A stretch of DNA of 64,000 nucleotides from Spirosoma aureum (GCF_011604685.1 NZ_CP050063.1:7667001-7731000); one strand, 5' to 3'. Shown: positions 36,601-44,734, counted from the stretch's first letter. Made by a program: numbers and translations. Notes: generated by a model from the sequence alone, not told the origin.

Positions 36601-36699
36601 TTGAGAGGTGGGCTTAAATAGAAACCTATGTATGTTCAAGTGTTGATAACCAAATCAATCCAATCACAGACACGGTTTCTATTTAAGCCCACCTCTCAA
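36601..36699. repeat. 26-bp perfect inverted repeat after the precursor gene
   Basis: Arms 36601-36626 and 36674-36699 match perfectly around 47 nt. The element ends 5 bp beyond the precursor's stop codon on the minus strand. It could be a transcript-end hairpin separating abundant precursor mRNA from the exporter genes, or a 99-bp miniature element. There is no T run for ordinary termination. Confidence 0.85.
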
Positions 36700-36704
36700 T
36701 TCAC

Positions 36705-36884
36705 TTAACTACACGAGCCATATTGTTTGCCGTCAGGTGAGCTACAACTTGTGCAACCAGATCCGCAGTCTGATTTCTCAAAACACGCACCGGCCGGGCA
36801 ACCATCGAGGAGACCTCCAGTCACTTTCTTCATTTTTTCTTTAGAAAGTATTTTGTTTGCAAATTTTGACATTACATGTTTCAT
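36705..36884 (-). CDS. Double-glycine-leader, six-cysteine precursor peptide (candidate bacteriocin/RiPP)
   Basis: This is a 59-codon gene. The leader is residues 1-24, ending LSKEKMKKVTGG, the hydrophobic-spaced double-glycine type cut by C39 peptidases. The core is 35 residues with Cys at core positions 5, 10, 16, 20, 23 and 34, many Gly and Ser, and no long hydrophobic stretch. It opens near GCPAGACFEKSDCGSGC and ends YGSCS. Met5 is an alternative start. It is surrounded by an exporter with a C39 domain, a TlpA protein and a VKOR-thioredoxin fusion, all on the same strand. Three disulfides would be possible. The activity (antibacterial, signalling or other) is not shown by sequence. Confidence 0.85.
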   Translation of the reverse strand: MKHVMSKFANKILSKEKMKKVTGGLLDGCPAGACFEKSDCGSGCTSCSSPDGKQYGSCS

Positions 36885-37179
36885 ACCGTAATTGTTTAAA
36901 GGTTAAAAATTAATTTATATGATTTGAACAATTCAAATCCAACTTTCATAAGCCAAGTCGTTTCAAAACGCCTTGGGTCACTGGTACATTATCAAAAAAC
37001 ACTACTTCAAGCATAGTACTGGCCAACAACTGTTCGACAGAATGCATGCTAATTAGAAATTGTCAATAGCGAGCTAGTGTCTAAATAGGCATAGTGTAAT
37101 CCTGTTCTTGAGGTAGATGATACAAACCAACTATGGAATAGTAGTGCCTTATTTAAGTCACTATAAAAAAGAACAGTCT
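36885..37179 (-). promoter_or_regulatory. Promoter region of the precursor gene with a 19-bp palindrome
   Basis: In this 295-base gap, perfect 8-bp arms at 36921-36928 and 36932-36939 around three bases form a palindrome 37-55 bp before the precursor ATG, a typical operator position. A 33-codon frame (36946-37047, minus) has no leader or cysteine pattern and I do not call it. Confidence 0.5.
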
Positions 37180-38802
37180 TCATAATAACGCGATGGATTC
37201 ATTTACATCACTTGAAAGTAGCCAAGTGATGTCCCCAATGTGGTAGTAGCCGGGAAAGCGAAAATTATTAAGGAACGAAGTAGGTGTAAAGGTGATCTGA
37301 GCTGTCCGGCACCAACGTCCATGCTCTAGTGCTACTTGCAAAGTATTTTCCAAATTGGCAGGGAACTTGGAGGCCCACCTTTCATAATTGTGTTGCGGTT
37401 GACTAAACCAAGCTGTTAGCGCATCGTCAACTAACGACGAGTCTAGTGCCAATAGATGTTGAGCAAGCTTAGTTATTCTGTCATTGCTATTTTCTGAAGT
37501 ATAAAAAACAACACGAACTCCTATATTAGAATTTCGACTAAGGAGGCCACTTATTTCTTTGTGCTTACGAGCGCAAGGGCTACAGTATGGATTAGTTACT
37601 ATCGTTAGAATATTTTTCGCATTTGGATTACCCAGCACAATCGGGTGTAAATCGGCAGAAATCGGCTGCATCTCCGGTTGCTGCAATAGCAGCGCCCGGA
37701 ACAAATCAGGATTACGTTTAAATTGCATTAGCTCGTTATGGTCCTGGCGGCTTTTGGGAAGATGAGCTAATAATGGCTTTAGGATTACCCACGCCAGTGT
37801 TGGCAATAAGAACGTAATCAGTATGAGCAGATAAGGCTGTACAAAATCAGGCAATGCATTTAACTGAATAGCCGCCAGCATTCCCTCTACTAATAAAACT
37901 GCCTGTACTGCCAGACACAACGAACACCATTGCCGAATGACGCGAGCCTGATAATAGACCGAAAACAGGGTATAGGGCAACGCCAGCCACGCCAAACCGG
38001 ACAGCAATGGGCGGACAGCAGGCTGGAAACCTATAATTAAAACTGTAATCAAGCCACCTGCAAAATAGAGCAACCCAACATCGGTCCAACTGAGCCACCC
38101 CCACAGCTTGGCGGCTGGGGAGTTAAGTACATCATCGCAATTGGTTTTGGCATTAATACTACATAGACGGTCGGCCAGGGCATTTTTACTGCCCAACTGT
38201 TTAGCTACCAACAAACCGCTGAGTAGCAAACCCGTTGACTTTGTAGCCAGCAGGAACCAGTCCGTTGCTTTAAGGTCCTTCGCTACGCTCAGGATGATGA
38301 CAAAAAAAATAAGCAGTGAGCCAACCAACGCAAACGGGCCGCGTAATTCATTAAGGACTTCCCGTTTACGATGGGCACTATAGTCGGATTCACCAGACTG
38401 TTCGTTTGTTTCGGCCAACAACACTATACCCGACCAGTTCTTTTCAAAGTCAGTCAATAAATCGCTCTTACGTCCCTGGGTATTGTCACTATATGTAATT
38501 CGGTTGCCTGTTAAAGCAGTCACTAATACATACCAACCACCATTCTTATGGAGGTGTGCAACAAAAGGTACTGGTAATTCACGGAGTTGCTCGGTCGTAT
38601 TGAGTTGGAGGGCTGTATTGTCAATATGCCAATCGGTAAGCAGGTCACTTAAACTAAGCAAGCTAGGAAAGTCAGGATGTTGCGAGAGTTCTTCCTGAAC
38701 AGTTGCACGCGTCACTTTTGCACCTAGCTCCTTCACCAGGGCGTAAAGTGTTGCCGTTGCATTTTCGTCGGTAGTATTTGATAGCGTGTCGAATAAAGCC
38801 AT
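37180..38802 (-). CDS. C39-like/VKOR/thioredoxin fusion membrane protein
   Basis: This 540-residue protein starts at the ATG at 38802; an upstream start at 38853 adds 17 unmatched residues. Residues 15-130 form a C39-like domain lacking the catalytic Cys (HPDFPSLLSLSDLL, HKNGGWYVLV). A VKOR domain (about 155-345) has Cys214 and Cys222 in LCSINAKTNCDD and the CSLC pair 293/296. A C-terminal thioredoxin domain has CSPC (407-410). VKOR proteins oxidise thiols using quinone. Placed upstream of a six-Cys peptide, it probably drives disulfide formation in the peptide, with the dead C39 domain as leader binder. Residues 168-178 come from a dispersed repeat (see 38273). Confidence 0.88.
   Translation of the reverse strand: MALFDTLSNTTDENATATLYALVKELGAKVTRATVQEELSQHPDFPSLLSLSDLLTDWHIDNTALQLNTTEQLRELPVPFVAHLHKNGGWYVLVTALTGNRITYSDNTQGRKSDLLTDFEKNWSGIVLLAETNEQSGESDYSAHRKREVLNELRGPFALVGSLLIFFVIILSVAKDLKATDWFLLATKSTGLLLSGLLVAKQLGSKNALADRLCSINAKTNCDDVLNSPAAKLWGWLSWTDVGLLYFAGGLITVLIIGFQPAVRPLLSGLAWLALPYTLFSVYYQARVIRQWCSLCLAVQAVLLVEGMLAAIQLNALPDFVQPYLLILITFLLPTLAWVILKPLLAHLPKSRQDHNELMQFKRNPDLFRALLLQQPEMQPISADLHPIVLGNPNAKNILTIVTNPYCSPCARKHKEISGLLSRNSNIGVRVVFYTSENSNDRITKLAQHLLALDSSLVDDALTAWFSQPQHNYERWASKFPANLENTLQVALEHGRWCRTAQITFTPTSFLNNFRFPGYYHIGDITWLLSSDVNESIALL
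38273..38302. repeat. Dispersed 'HPERSEG / LSVAKDL' repeat unit inside the VKOR gene
   Basis: The bases with core TCCTTCGCTACGCTCAGGAT are a palindromic repeat unit I recall from many unrelated bacterial genomes, usually between genes. Here it is read in frame as VIILSVAKDLK within the first VKOR membrane segment. Identification is from memory. Confidence 0.6.
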
Positions 38803-39143
38803 TTCACGAGCTATTGTCGGATTGGTCGGTCGGTCGTTGCCGCCACTCCGCACCGAAGCGATAGCTCAAAGATGTAGCCTACATCGGCTCATTGTTATGC
38901 GTTTTTTATGCTTTTTTATGCCATTTTATGCTTTTATAATCCTACTTATACCGTTAAATAAATTGTTTACTCATAAATAGGCATCTACCACCTACTGCCT
39001 ATATCACTGATTATCAATATATTAAATTTGAAAATTTCTATCAGAAAAAAAAGTATCCAAAAATATATATTTCATTACTTATGTCGTTATTTATCGTCAT
39101 ACCCAACAAATTCATCGTCTTGAATCTACTTCTTCATACCATT
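38803..39143. promoter_or_regulatory. Divergent promoter region with phased TTATGC repeats
   Basis: Between the VKOR fusion (minus) and the XRE regulator (plus), four TTATGC hexamers start at 38895, 38906, 38916 and 38926, i.e. every 10-11 bp, each after a T run. The array lies about 93-130 bp before the VKOR start. It could be a cooperative regulator site or an intrinsic bend. The remainder near 39000-39080 is A+T-rich. Confidence 0.5.
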
Positions 39144-39521
39144 ATGGGATTAGCAGAGAACATCAAGCAATACCGCAATGATCATCACATCAAACAGGAG
39201 TATGTAGCCGATAAAATCAATGTCCATCAAACGACCTATCATCGGATTGAAAACAATAACGAGCGTTGCGCCAAACGATTGCCTGAGATTGCCAATGCGC
39301 TGGAAACTACTCCCGACGTACTCAAAAACTACCACATAACGAATTGCCCAAAGCCAGAACTTCCCGAAACCGTTGAGACACTTCTGGCAGAAAAAGAGAC
39401 TTTAATCGAAAACTTACATATTGAAAATACATTTCTCAAGCATTATACAACTTATCTGCACAGCGTCTGGAATGAATATTGTCTGGGGTATAACAGAGAG
39501 CAGCCGGTATTGAACAAATGA
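39144..39521 (+). CDS. XRE-type helix-turn-helix regulator
   Basis: This 125-residue protein starts at MGLAENIKQYR (39144), the usual beginning of the Cro/CI fold; an upstream ATG at 39081 would add 21 hydrophobic residues unlike the family. The helix-turn-helix is IKQEYVADKINVHQTTYHRIENN. A helical tail (ETLLAEKETLIENLHIENTFLKHY) probably dimerises. It is divergent from the VKOR fusion and so is the natural candidate regulator of the peptide locus, perhaps binding the TTATGC array. Confidence 0.85.
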   Translation: MGLAENIKQYRNDHHIKQEYVADKINVHQTTYHRIENNNERCAKRLPEIANALETTPDVLKNYHITNCPKPELPETVETLLAEKETLIENLHIENTFLKHYTTYLHSVWNEYCLGYNREQPVLNK

Positions 39522-39644
39522 TTTGAAAATCGCCCGTAACTGGCAGTTGTGTAATCTCAGCACCGCGTTTACAGTAGAATTTTGACACCTTATTTCTTCA
39601 GGTAAAGAACCGACTCGTTTGCGATACAAACCTGCCTACTCTAC

Positions 39645-40931
39645 ATGAAGACCTTTCAACCGACTCGCCGGGATTTCCTGAAACAAAGCAGCGCGGCTGC
39701 GCTGAGTTTAGCTGTCTTCCCTAAACTGAAACGCAAAGTTGCCCCCAGCGATCGGGTGCGCGTAGCCCACATCGGCCTGAACGGTATGGGAACCAATCAC
39801 CTGAACTGGTTTGCCAATCTACCCGAAGTTGACGTCGTTGGACTGTGCGATCTGGACGAGACGCATCTGGCCAAAGCCCTGGATACGCTCAAAAAAGTAC
39901 ACCCTGACACGACGGCCAAAACCTACTCCGATTTTCGTCATCTGCTCGACCGCTCCGATATCGACGCTATTACCTGCGCTACCCCCGACCACTGGCACGC
40001 CCAGGTTGCCATCATGGCGTTTCAGGCCGGCAAAGACGTTTATGGCGAAAAACCCCTCTCCTACAGCGTCCGCGAAGGGCAGAAAATGCTCAAAGCCCTT
40101 AATCGATATGACCGCATTTTTCAGCTAGGTACGCAGATTCACGCGGGCGACAACTACCACCGCGTTGTAGAAATCATTCAGAGTGGGACCATTGGCAAGG
40201 TACATACCGTTCGGCTCTGGAAAACCGGATTTCCGCCCGTGCTGGGACCGGCCAACTATCAGGCACCACCGTCTACATTGAACTGGGATATGTGGCAGGG
40301 GCCCGCTCCCGTCTCGCTGTATACGCCGGAACGGTGTCATTTTACGTATCGCTACTTTCTGGATTATTCAGGTGGTGTGTTTCAGGATTTCTGGTGTCAC
40401 ATAGCCGATGTCGTGTGGTGGGCCATCAATCCGACTGGCCTGAAGCGTATTTCTGCAAAGGGCGAAGCACCCGAAGGTATTGGCGACGCGCCCAAATGGA
40501 TCGATATTGATTATGAGTTCGACGGACTGAAACTTCATTGGACCAGCACACCACCTAATGTGCCAGGGGCTGAAAAACGTGGTATCGGAGCTTATTTTGA
40601 GGGCGAGAAAGGCACACTGCTTTGCGATTACAACACCCGCGAAATCACGATCAATGGGGTCATTATGAGCGATATCGCCGAAGTCCCTATCACCCTTGAA
40701 CGGTCGCCGGGGCATCAGCAAAATTTCATCAATTCAGTAAAATCACGCAAGCAACCGGAGTCTAATCTGGCCTATGCCCGCCAAATGACAATGCCCATGC
40801 ATCTCGGCCTGATCTCGTACCGGCTTGGTCAGCCACTGGAGTGGAATCCCCGCAAAGAAAAATTCAGGCATAATTCCGAAGCCAATGCCATGTTGTTCAG
40901 GGAATACCGGAAAGAATGGGATTTGATATGA
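39645..40931 (+). CDS. Tat-exported Gfo/Idh/MocA-family oxidoreductase
   Basis: This 428-residue protein has a twin-arginine signal (TRRDFLKQSSAAALSLAVF). A Rossmann fold (VRVAHIGLNGMGTNHLNWF), the CATPDHWHAQVAIMAFQAGKDVYGEKPLS signature with catalytic Lys, and the C-terminal alpha/beta domain follow. The family oxidises or epimerises sugars with NAD(P); secreted members of Bacteroidota act on glycans with tightly bound cofactor. It stands alone between the XRE gene and the chromate block, so the substrate is not indicated. Confidence 0.92.
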   Translation: MKTFQPTRRDFLKQSSAAALSLAVFPKLKRKVAPSDRVRVAHIGLNGMGTNHLNWFANLPEVDVVGLCDLDETHLAKALDTLKKVHPDTTAKTYSDFRHLLDRSDIDAITCATPDHWHAQVAIMAFQAGKDVYGEKPLSYSVREGQKMLKALNRYDRIFQLGTQIHAGDNYHRVVEIIQSGTIGKVHTVRLWKTGFPPVLGPANYQAPPSTLNWDMWQGPAPVSLYTPERCHFTYRYFLDYSGGVFQDFWCHIADVVWWAINPTGLKRISAKGEAPEGIGDAPKWIDIDYEFDGLKLHWTSTPPNVPGAEKRGIGAYFEGEKGTLLCDYNTREITINGVIMSDIAEVPITLERSPGHQQNFINSVKSRKQPESNLAYARQMTMPMHLGLISYRLGQPLEWNPRKEKFRHNSEANAMLFREYRKEWDLI

Positions 40932-40963
40932 AGTCTGAACCAGCAGAAGGTATATCGAAATTC

Positions 40964-42112
40964 CTACAACGCCTGACGCAACAGAACTCCAAGAATGGCC
41001 GCTGCGGCAATCACACCCAGTTCGGGTAGTTTTTTGAATCGGTACAGGAGTAATATGGTTACGAGTGCAATGCCAATCGCAGGCAGATCGATAAGTTGCC
41101 GACGGGCCAGCACAACGACGGCTCCGGCAATAGCTCCTACAGCGGCAATGGTTACGCCATCGACAAACGCCTTGATGCCCGGATGTTTACCATACTTTTT
41201 GAAGTAGGGAGCCGGTAAAACTGTCAGCAGATAACAGGGTAGAAATGTAGCCAGTGCCGCCACAACCGCACCCCAAAAACCGGCTACCAGATAGCCGATA
41301 AACGCAACGGTAATGACAACAGGACCAGGGGTAATCATGGCCACCGCAACGGCATCTAAAAACTGCTGTTCGGTCAGCCAGCCGTATTCTTTGACAACAC
41401 CACCATACAGAAATGGAACGATAGCCAACCCACTACCGAACACAAAAGCCCCAGCTTTGGCGAAGAAAATAGCCAGTTTCCATAAAATCGAATCAGTGGG
41501 TATTGCCAACACCTGAGTCAGAACGGGAGCCCAGACGTTGCCGGTTCGCCCAGGTAGACTGTAGGGCGATGCCTTTACAAACCAGTATAGAATGCCTGAA
41601 CCAACTACTAGCCACAATAACTCCGATTCCATAACGACCGTTGTAACCGCCGAGACAATAAACAGCCCCCAGCTTAGCCCATCTTTTGCGACAGTTTTAT
41701 TGGCGAGTTTATACGTTCCAATGGCAATAAGCCCAATAACAGCTGAGCCAACGCCATAAAACATGGCCTGCATCCAGGGCAATCCGCCAAAGTGTACATA
41801 TGCCCAGCCTAACGCCAGTACCATCAAAAAAGAAGGCAATACGAAGGCCACCCCAACAATCGTAGCGCCCAGAATCCCATAGTGCACATAGCCAAGATAA
41901 ATGGCCAACTGGGCTGCTAATGGCCCCGGAGCTAATTGCGCCAGCGCTACACCTTCCCGATAATCAGTTTCATCAATCCATCTCCGATCCTGAACCAGGT
42001 CGCGGTACATAGCGCTCACCAAGGCGGGAGGACCGCCGAAACCAAATGTGCCTAGCTTCAGAAAATAGACCGTAAGTTGTCGGCGTGTATAAGCAGTTGT
42101 CGGGATAACCAT
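40964..42112 (-). CDS. chrA: Chromate transporter, long two-domain form
   Basis: This 382-residue inner-membrane protein has two CHR halves, each with about six hydrophobic segments. The N-half has FGFGGPPALVSAMYRDLV and LAQLAPGPLAAQLAIYLGY; the C-half has FVFGSGLAIVPFLYGGVV and VAMITPGPVVITVAFIGY. It exports chromate by the family mechanism. It ends a minus-strand run that begins with a ChrB-AraC fusion, and is 8 bp from the DUF1259 gene. Confidence 0.92.
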   Translation of the reverse strand: MVIPTTAYTRRQLTVYFLKLGTFGFGGPPALVSAMYRDLVQDRRWIDETDYREGVALAQLAPGPLAAQLAIYLGYVHYGILGATIVGVAFVLPSFLMVLALGWAYVHFGGLPWMQAMFYGVGSAVIGLIAIGTYKLANKTVAKDGLSWGLFIVSAVTTVVMESELLWLVVGSGILYWFVKASPYSLPGRTGNVWAPVLTQVLAIPTDSILWKLAIFFAKAGAFVFGSGLAIVPFLYGGVVKEYGWLTEQQFLDAVAVAMITPGPVVITVAFIGYLVAGFWGAVVAALATFLPCYLLTVLPAPYFKKYGKHPGIKAFVDGVTIAAVGAIAGAVVVLARRQLIDLPAIGIALVTILLLYRFKKLPELGVIAAAAILGVLLRQAL

Positions 42113-42120
42113 TGCTTTGT

Positions 42121-43092
42121 TTAATGCTTCATAGCTGGTGTTCCTTTACCAAGTTGATCAAGTGCTGCCCGAAAGCCACGCGCCAGATCGGTGGCAGGGC
42201 CACGACCGTAGTAATGTAAAAACACCGTTCGTGGTTGGTCACCCAGCATATGGTGGTGGAGTGCAACCACTTCCAGGTTATTCTTCCGTAAGATTTTTAC
42301 GACTGAATTCACTTCACTTTCGAGCATAGCAATGTCGCCTGCTATATGGGCGCCAGACTGCTGACCCGCAAACGACGCCCAGGAATTTAATCCGATAGCC
42401 GCAGTCATTTCTGCACCCATCGCCGTAATCTGCACATCATCGCGGCCTACAGTATATTTATAGGTGGGTCCGTTTACTACTCCTTTATGTTTCACAATCT
42501 CATCCAAAGCAGGCAAATCAAACAATTCCTTACCCGTTTGGGAAGCTGTTGCTGATTGGGTTCCGTTGGGCTGATTGGCCGGAAAAAGTTTCGTACGTTG
42601 AATAGCCTGTGCGTACTTTTTTGCCAGATTGCTCACATCGCCCATACCGTGCAGGTGCATGTAAAAAATGCGGGGCTGTTCGTAAAAAAAGTGATTGTGA
42701 ATAGCACCAATCTCCAGCCCGGCAGCGTGAACCGCATCAATCAACGGGTTCACCTCTTCTTCGAGTAGAACCGTATCGCTCATCATAACAGTCTGCTTTC
42801 CGTCGAGTGTTTTCTTGAAAGCAACCCATCCACCGAAGCCAAACGGAATAGGAACAGGTTCACCTTTTAGGGTCACTTTCAGATCCATACGTGGTAAGGG
42901 GACTGAGTAGGTAGCCTGAGCTTCGTTGTAAGTTCCTTTTTTCCCCAGTGCAGTTGCAATGACGTCCTGTTCTTCCGCCGACAATGCAGGGGTAGGCCCA
43001 ATGAGTAACGCATCGGTACCGGAAGTCGAACAAATGGGAATGGCACCTGCTACGATCGCCGTTTGCAGAAAATTTCTTCGTTTCATAGACAT
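42121..43092 (-). CDS. DUF1259 (LppY/LpqO) exported protein
   Basis: This protein of about 324 residues starts at 43092 or 43086 (MSMKRRNFLQ); the longer frame to 43125 has no support. The N-terminus is a KRRNFLQ-type export signal. Two DUF1259 repeats follow, each with a histidine motif: AIHNHFFYEQPRIFYMHLHGMGD and ALHHHMLGDQPRTVFLHYYGRG. The repeated His clusters suggest metal binding. DUF1259 genes often accompany chromate transporters; the biochemical role is unknown. Confidence 0.88.
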   Translation of the reverse strand: MSMKRRNFLQTAIVAGAIPICSTSGTDALLIGPTPALSAEEQDVIATALGKKGTYNEAQATYSVPLPRMDLKVTLKGEPVPIPFGFGGWVAFKKTLDGKQTVMMSDTVLLEEEVNPLIDAVHAAGLEIGAIHNHFFYEQPRIFYMHLHGMGDVSNLAKKYAQAIQRTKLFPANQPNGTQSATASQTGKELFDLPALDEIVKHKGVVNGPTYKYTVGRDDVQITAMGAEMTAAIGLNSWASFAGQQSGAHIAGDIAMLESEVNSVVKILRKNNLEVVALHHHMLGDQPRTVFLHYYGRGPATDLARGFRAALDQLGKGTPAMKH

Positions 43093-43127
43093 GGCAGAAA
43101 GGTTAAGTCGACAACGAATATGCATTT

Positions 43128-43709
43128 TTAAAACGCAATACCAAACTGAAACCCAACGGCGGCTGAAGCAGAGCGGTCATTACCAAACCGAACGGGTATG
43201 GGTATGGCTACGAAATAAGAACTGTCTTTATTCCGCTTTACAACTTTGTTAAATACAGGGGTAACGCCATAGCGCCCGTTTGTTTCAAAAGCCAGTCGAC
43301 CCGCAAACGTGAACCCGTTTCCTAAACCAAGCAGTATACCGGGGTGAAACAACACATTACTAACCCGACTGACATGGTTTTCTGCACGGATAATGGGGAC
43401 AATCTCGGCCGAAAAGCCCACTCGATCGGTCTTCCACAGGTTCAGCCCGATCGGAAATCCGACGACGTAATAATCAGAAAAATTAGTCTCGCTGCCATTG
43501 CCATCAATGGTAACCAACGGGTGAAGTATGCCCAGATAACCAGCCATTCGGGGTGGAGTTGGTACGGTGGTCTGCGCACTAACATCTATTGGCCATATCC
43601 CGATCAGTAGCCAGAATAAAAACTGAACAGATATTCTTTTAGGGGATGAATCAGGCCCCGAACCAAGGGAGTAACGTCGTTGCATATCGTAATCGGAAAC
43701 AATTTCCAC
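43128..43709 (-). CDS. Small outer-membrane barrel-like protein
   Basis: This protein is up to 193 residues; a second ATG at 43685 gives a better signal peptide (to VSAQ). The mature part alternates strands and turns (YYVVGFPIGLNLWKTDRVGFSAEIVPII, FTFAGRLAFETNGRYGVTPVF, AAVGFQFGIAF) and ends in Phe, as outer-membrane barrels do. It lies in the chromate run, between the ChrB-AraC gene and the DUF1259 gene, but no link to chromate is evident from its sequence. Confidence 0.7.
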   Translation of the reverse strand: MEIVSDYDMQRRYSLGSGPDSSPKRISVQFLFWLLIGIWPIDVSAQTTVPTPPRMAGYLGILHPLVTIDGNGSETNFSDYYVVGFPIGLNLWKTDRVGFSAEIVPIIRAENHVSRVSNVLFHPGILLGLGNGFTFAGRLAFETNGRYGVTPVFNKVVKRNKDSSYFVAIPIPVRFGNDRSASAAVGFQFGIAF

Positions 43710-43750
43710 TACAATGCTACAGGCGTCTTTGCGCGAAAAATAGAATAGAA

Positions 43751-44602
43751 TTAACCTTTTGTATCTGCTTTACCTTTTAGCCAGCTTTTTCGGTACTCGG
43801 AGGGGTTTAGCCCAATCTGTTTCTTAAAAATCCGGTTAAAATGACTCTGATCAGAGAATCCAGTCAGGTAAGCTATTTCAGACAATGTGTAAGCAGTTGA
43901 TTCAAGTAACTGAAGCGATTTTTCGATACGAAGTTTACGGATGTATTCGCCAAATGACAGATTATCGAAATACCGCGAGAACTCTCGCGACAGATAGGCG
44001 GGATTGACCGACAGATTTTCCGATAAGCCTTTCAGGCTCAACGACAGGTTTGTATCAATCTGATCCTGAATCATTTCCCGAAGCTCCTTTACCCAGACAG
44101 GTGCTTTTTTCTTCGGTTTTTCGTAGGTATGAAGTACCTGTAGCAATAGCTTTTCTGTCGGGCTTTGCGTGTGCTTCTGGCGTTGTAGGTATTTTGCCCA
44201 ACTATAAAGTGCATCATATAAAATCATTCCCTGTGCCAGTAATTCATGATCGTCACGGATGTTGAAAGCCATACCTGCCGAAATGGCCCAAAGTCCAGCA
44301 GCCTGCGAAGCCAGCAAATGATCATCAATGTCGGCGCCCCGAACAATGGGAGCTATTATCTGTAGGGCCGGATCTATTAGCGCGTACTTCTCCAGGAAAT
44401 AATCAAATGTGCAGCGGCCTTCGTAATGCGTATATTCTACTCCCGGAATGTCGAATGGCGTCGCGTCTAACTCCTGCGCTTTCATTTGTACCTGCGATTC
44501 CTGTACGAAAATAATTTCGGCTTCCGGGTCAATAAATCTACGGATCAGCCAGGGGCAGGCAAGCCGGTCAATTTTAGGACGTTCACGGGTAATCCAGCGC
44601 AT
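43751..44602 (-). CDS. ChrB-domain/AraC fusion regulator
   Basis: This 283-residue protein joins a ChrB C-terminal domain (residues 1-140: DRLACPWLIRRFIDPEAEI, ATPFDIPGVEYTHYEGRCTF, IVRGADIDDHL) to an AraC-type DNA-binding domain (about 180-277: NLSVNPAYLSREFSRYF, LSEIAYLTGFSDQSHFNRIFKK). ChrB domains are linked to chromate sensing or resistance. The fusion gives a one-protein chromate-responsive activator, and its most obvious target is its own run, which includes chrA. A hairpin with a T run abuts its start codon. Confidence 0.9.
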   Translation of the reverse strand: MRWITRERPKIDRLACPWLIRRFIDPEAEIIFVQESQVQMKAQELDATPFDIPGVEYTHYEGRCTFDYFLEKYALIDPALQIIAPIVRGADIDDHLLASQAAGLWAISAGMAFNIRDDHELLAQGMILYDALYSWAKYLQRQKHTQSPTEKLLLQVLHTYEKPKKKAPVWVKELREMIQDQIDTNLSLSLKGLSENLSVNPAYLSREFSRYFDNLSFGEYIRKLRIEKSLQLLESTAYTLSEIAYLTGFSDQSHFNRIFKKQIGLNPSEYRKSWLKGKADTKG

Positions 44603-44606
44603 AAAA

Positions 44607-44630
44607 AGCCGTTTTTGATTTTAAACGGCT
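44607..44630 (-). promoter_or_regulatory. Hairpin plus T run abutting the ChrB-AraC start
   Basis: Perfect 8-bp arms (44607-44614 and 44623-44630) are followed on the minus strand by TTTT and then the ATG at 44602. It has the form of an attenuator, or of an upstream transcript's terminator joined to the gene. Confidence 0.45.
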
Positions 44631-44734
44631 AAATTACCAAATGCCATTGCATTACAAACTACTACCTAAAACGGGTGTTAATATATCCTTCTTACATAGA
44701 AATGTTAGGAAATAACATTTTGTTGTTAGGTACA

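Noticed and set aside
36946..37047. 33-codon minus-strand frame upstream of the six-cysteine peptide, considered as a second precursor
   Set aside because: It has no double-glycine leader, no cysteine and no repeat of the core; probably chance.
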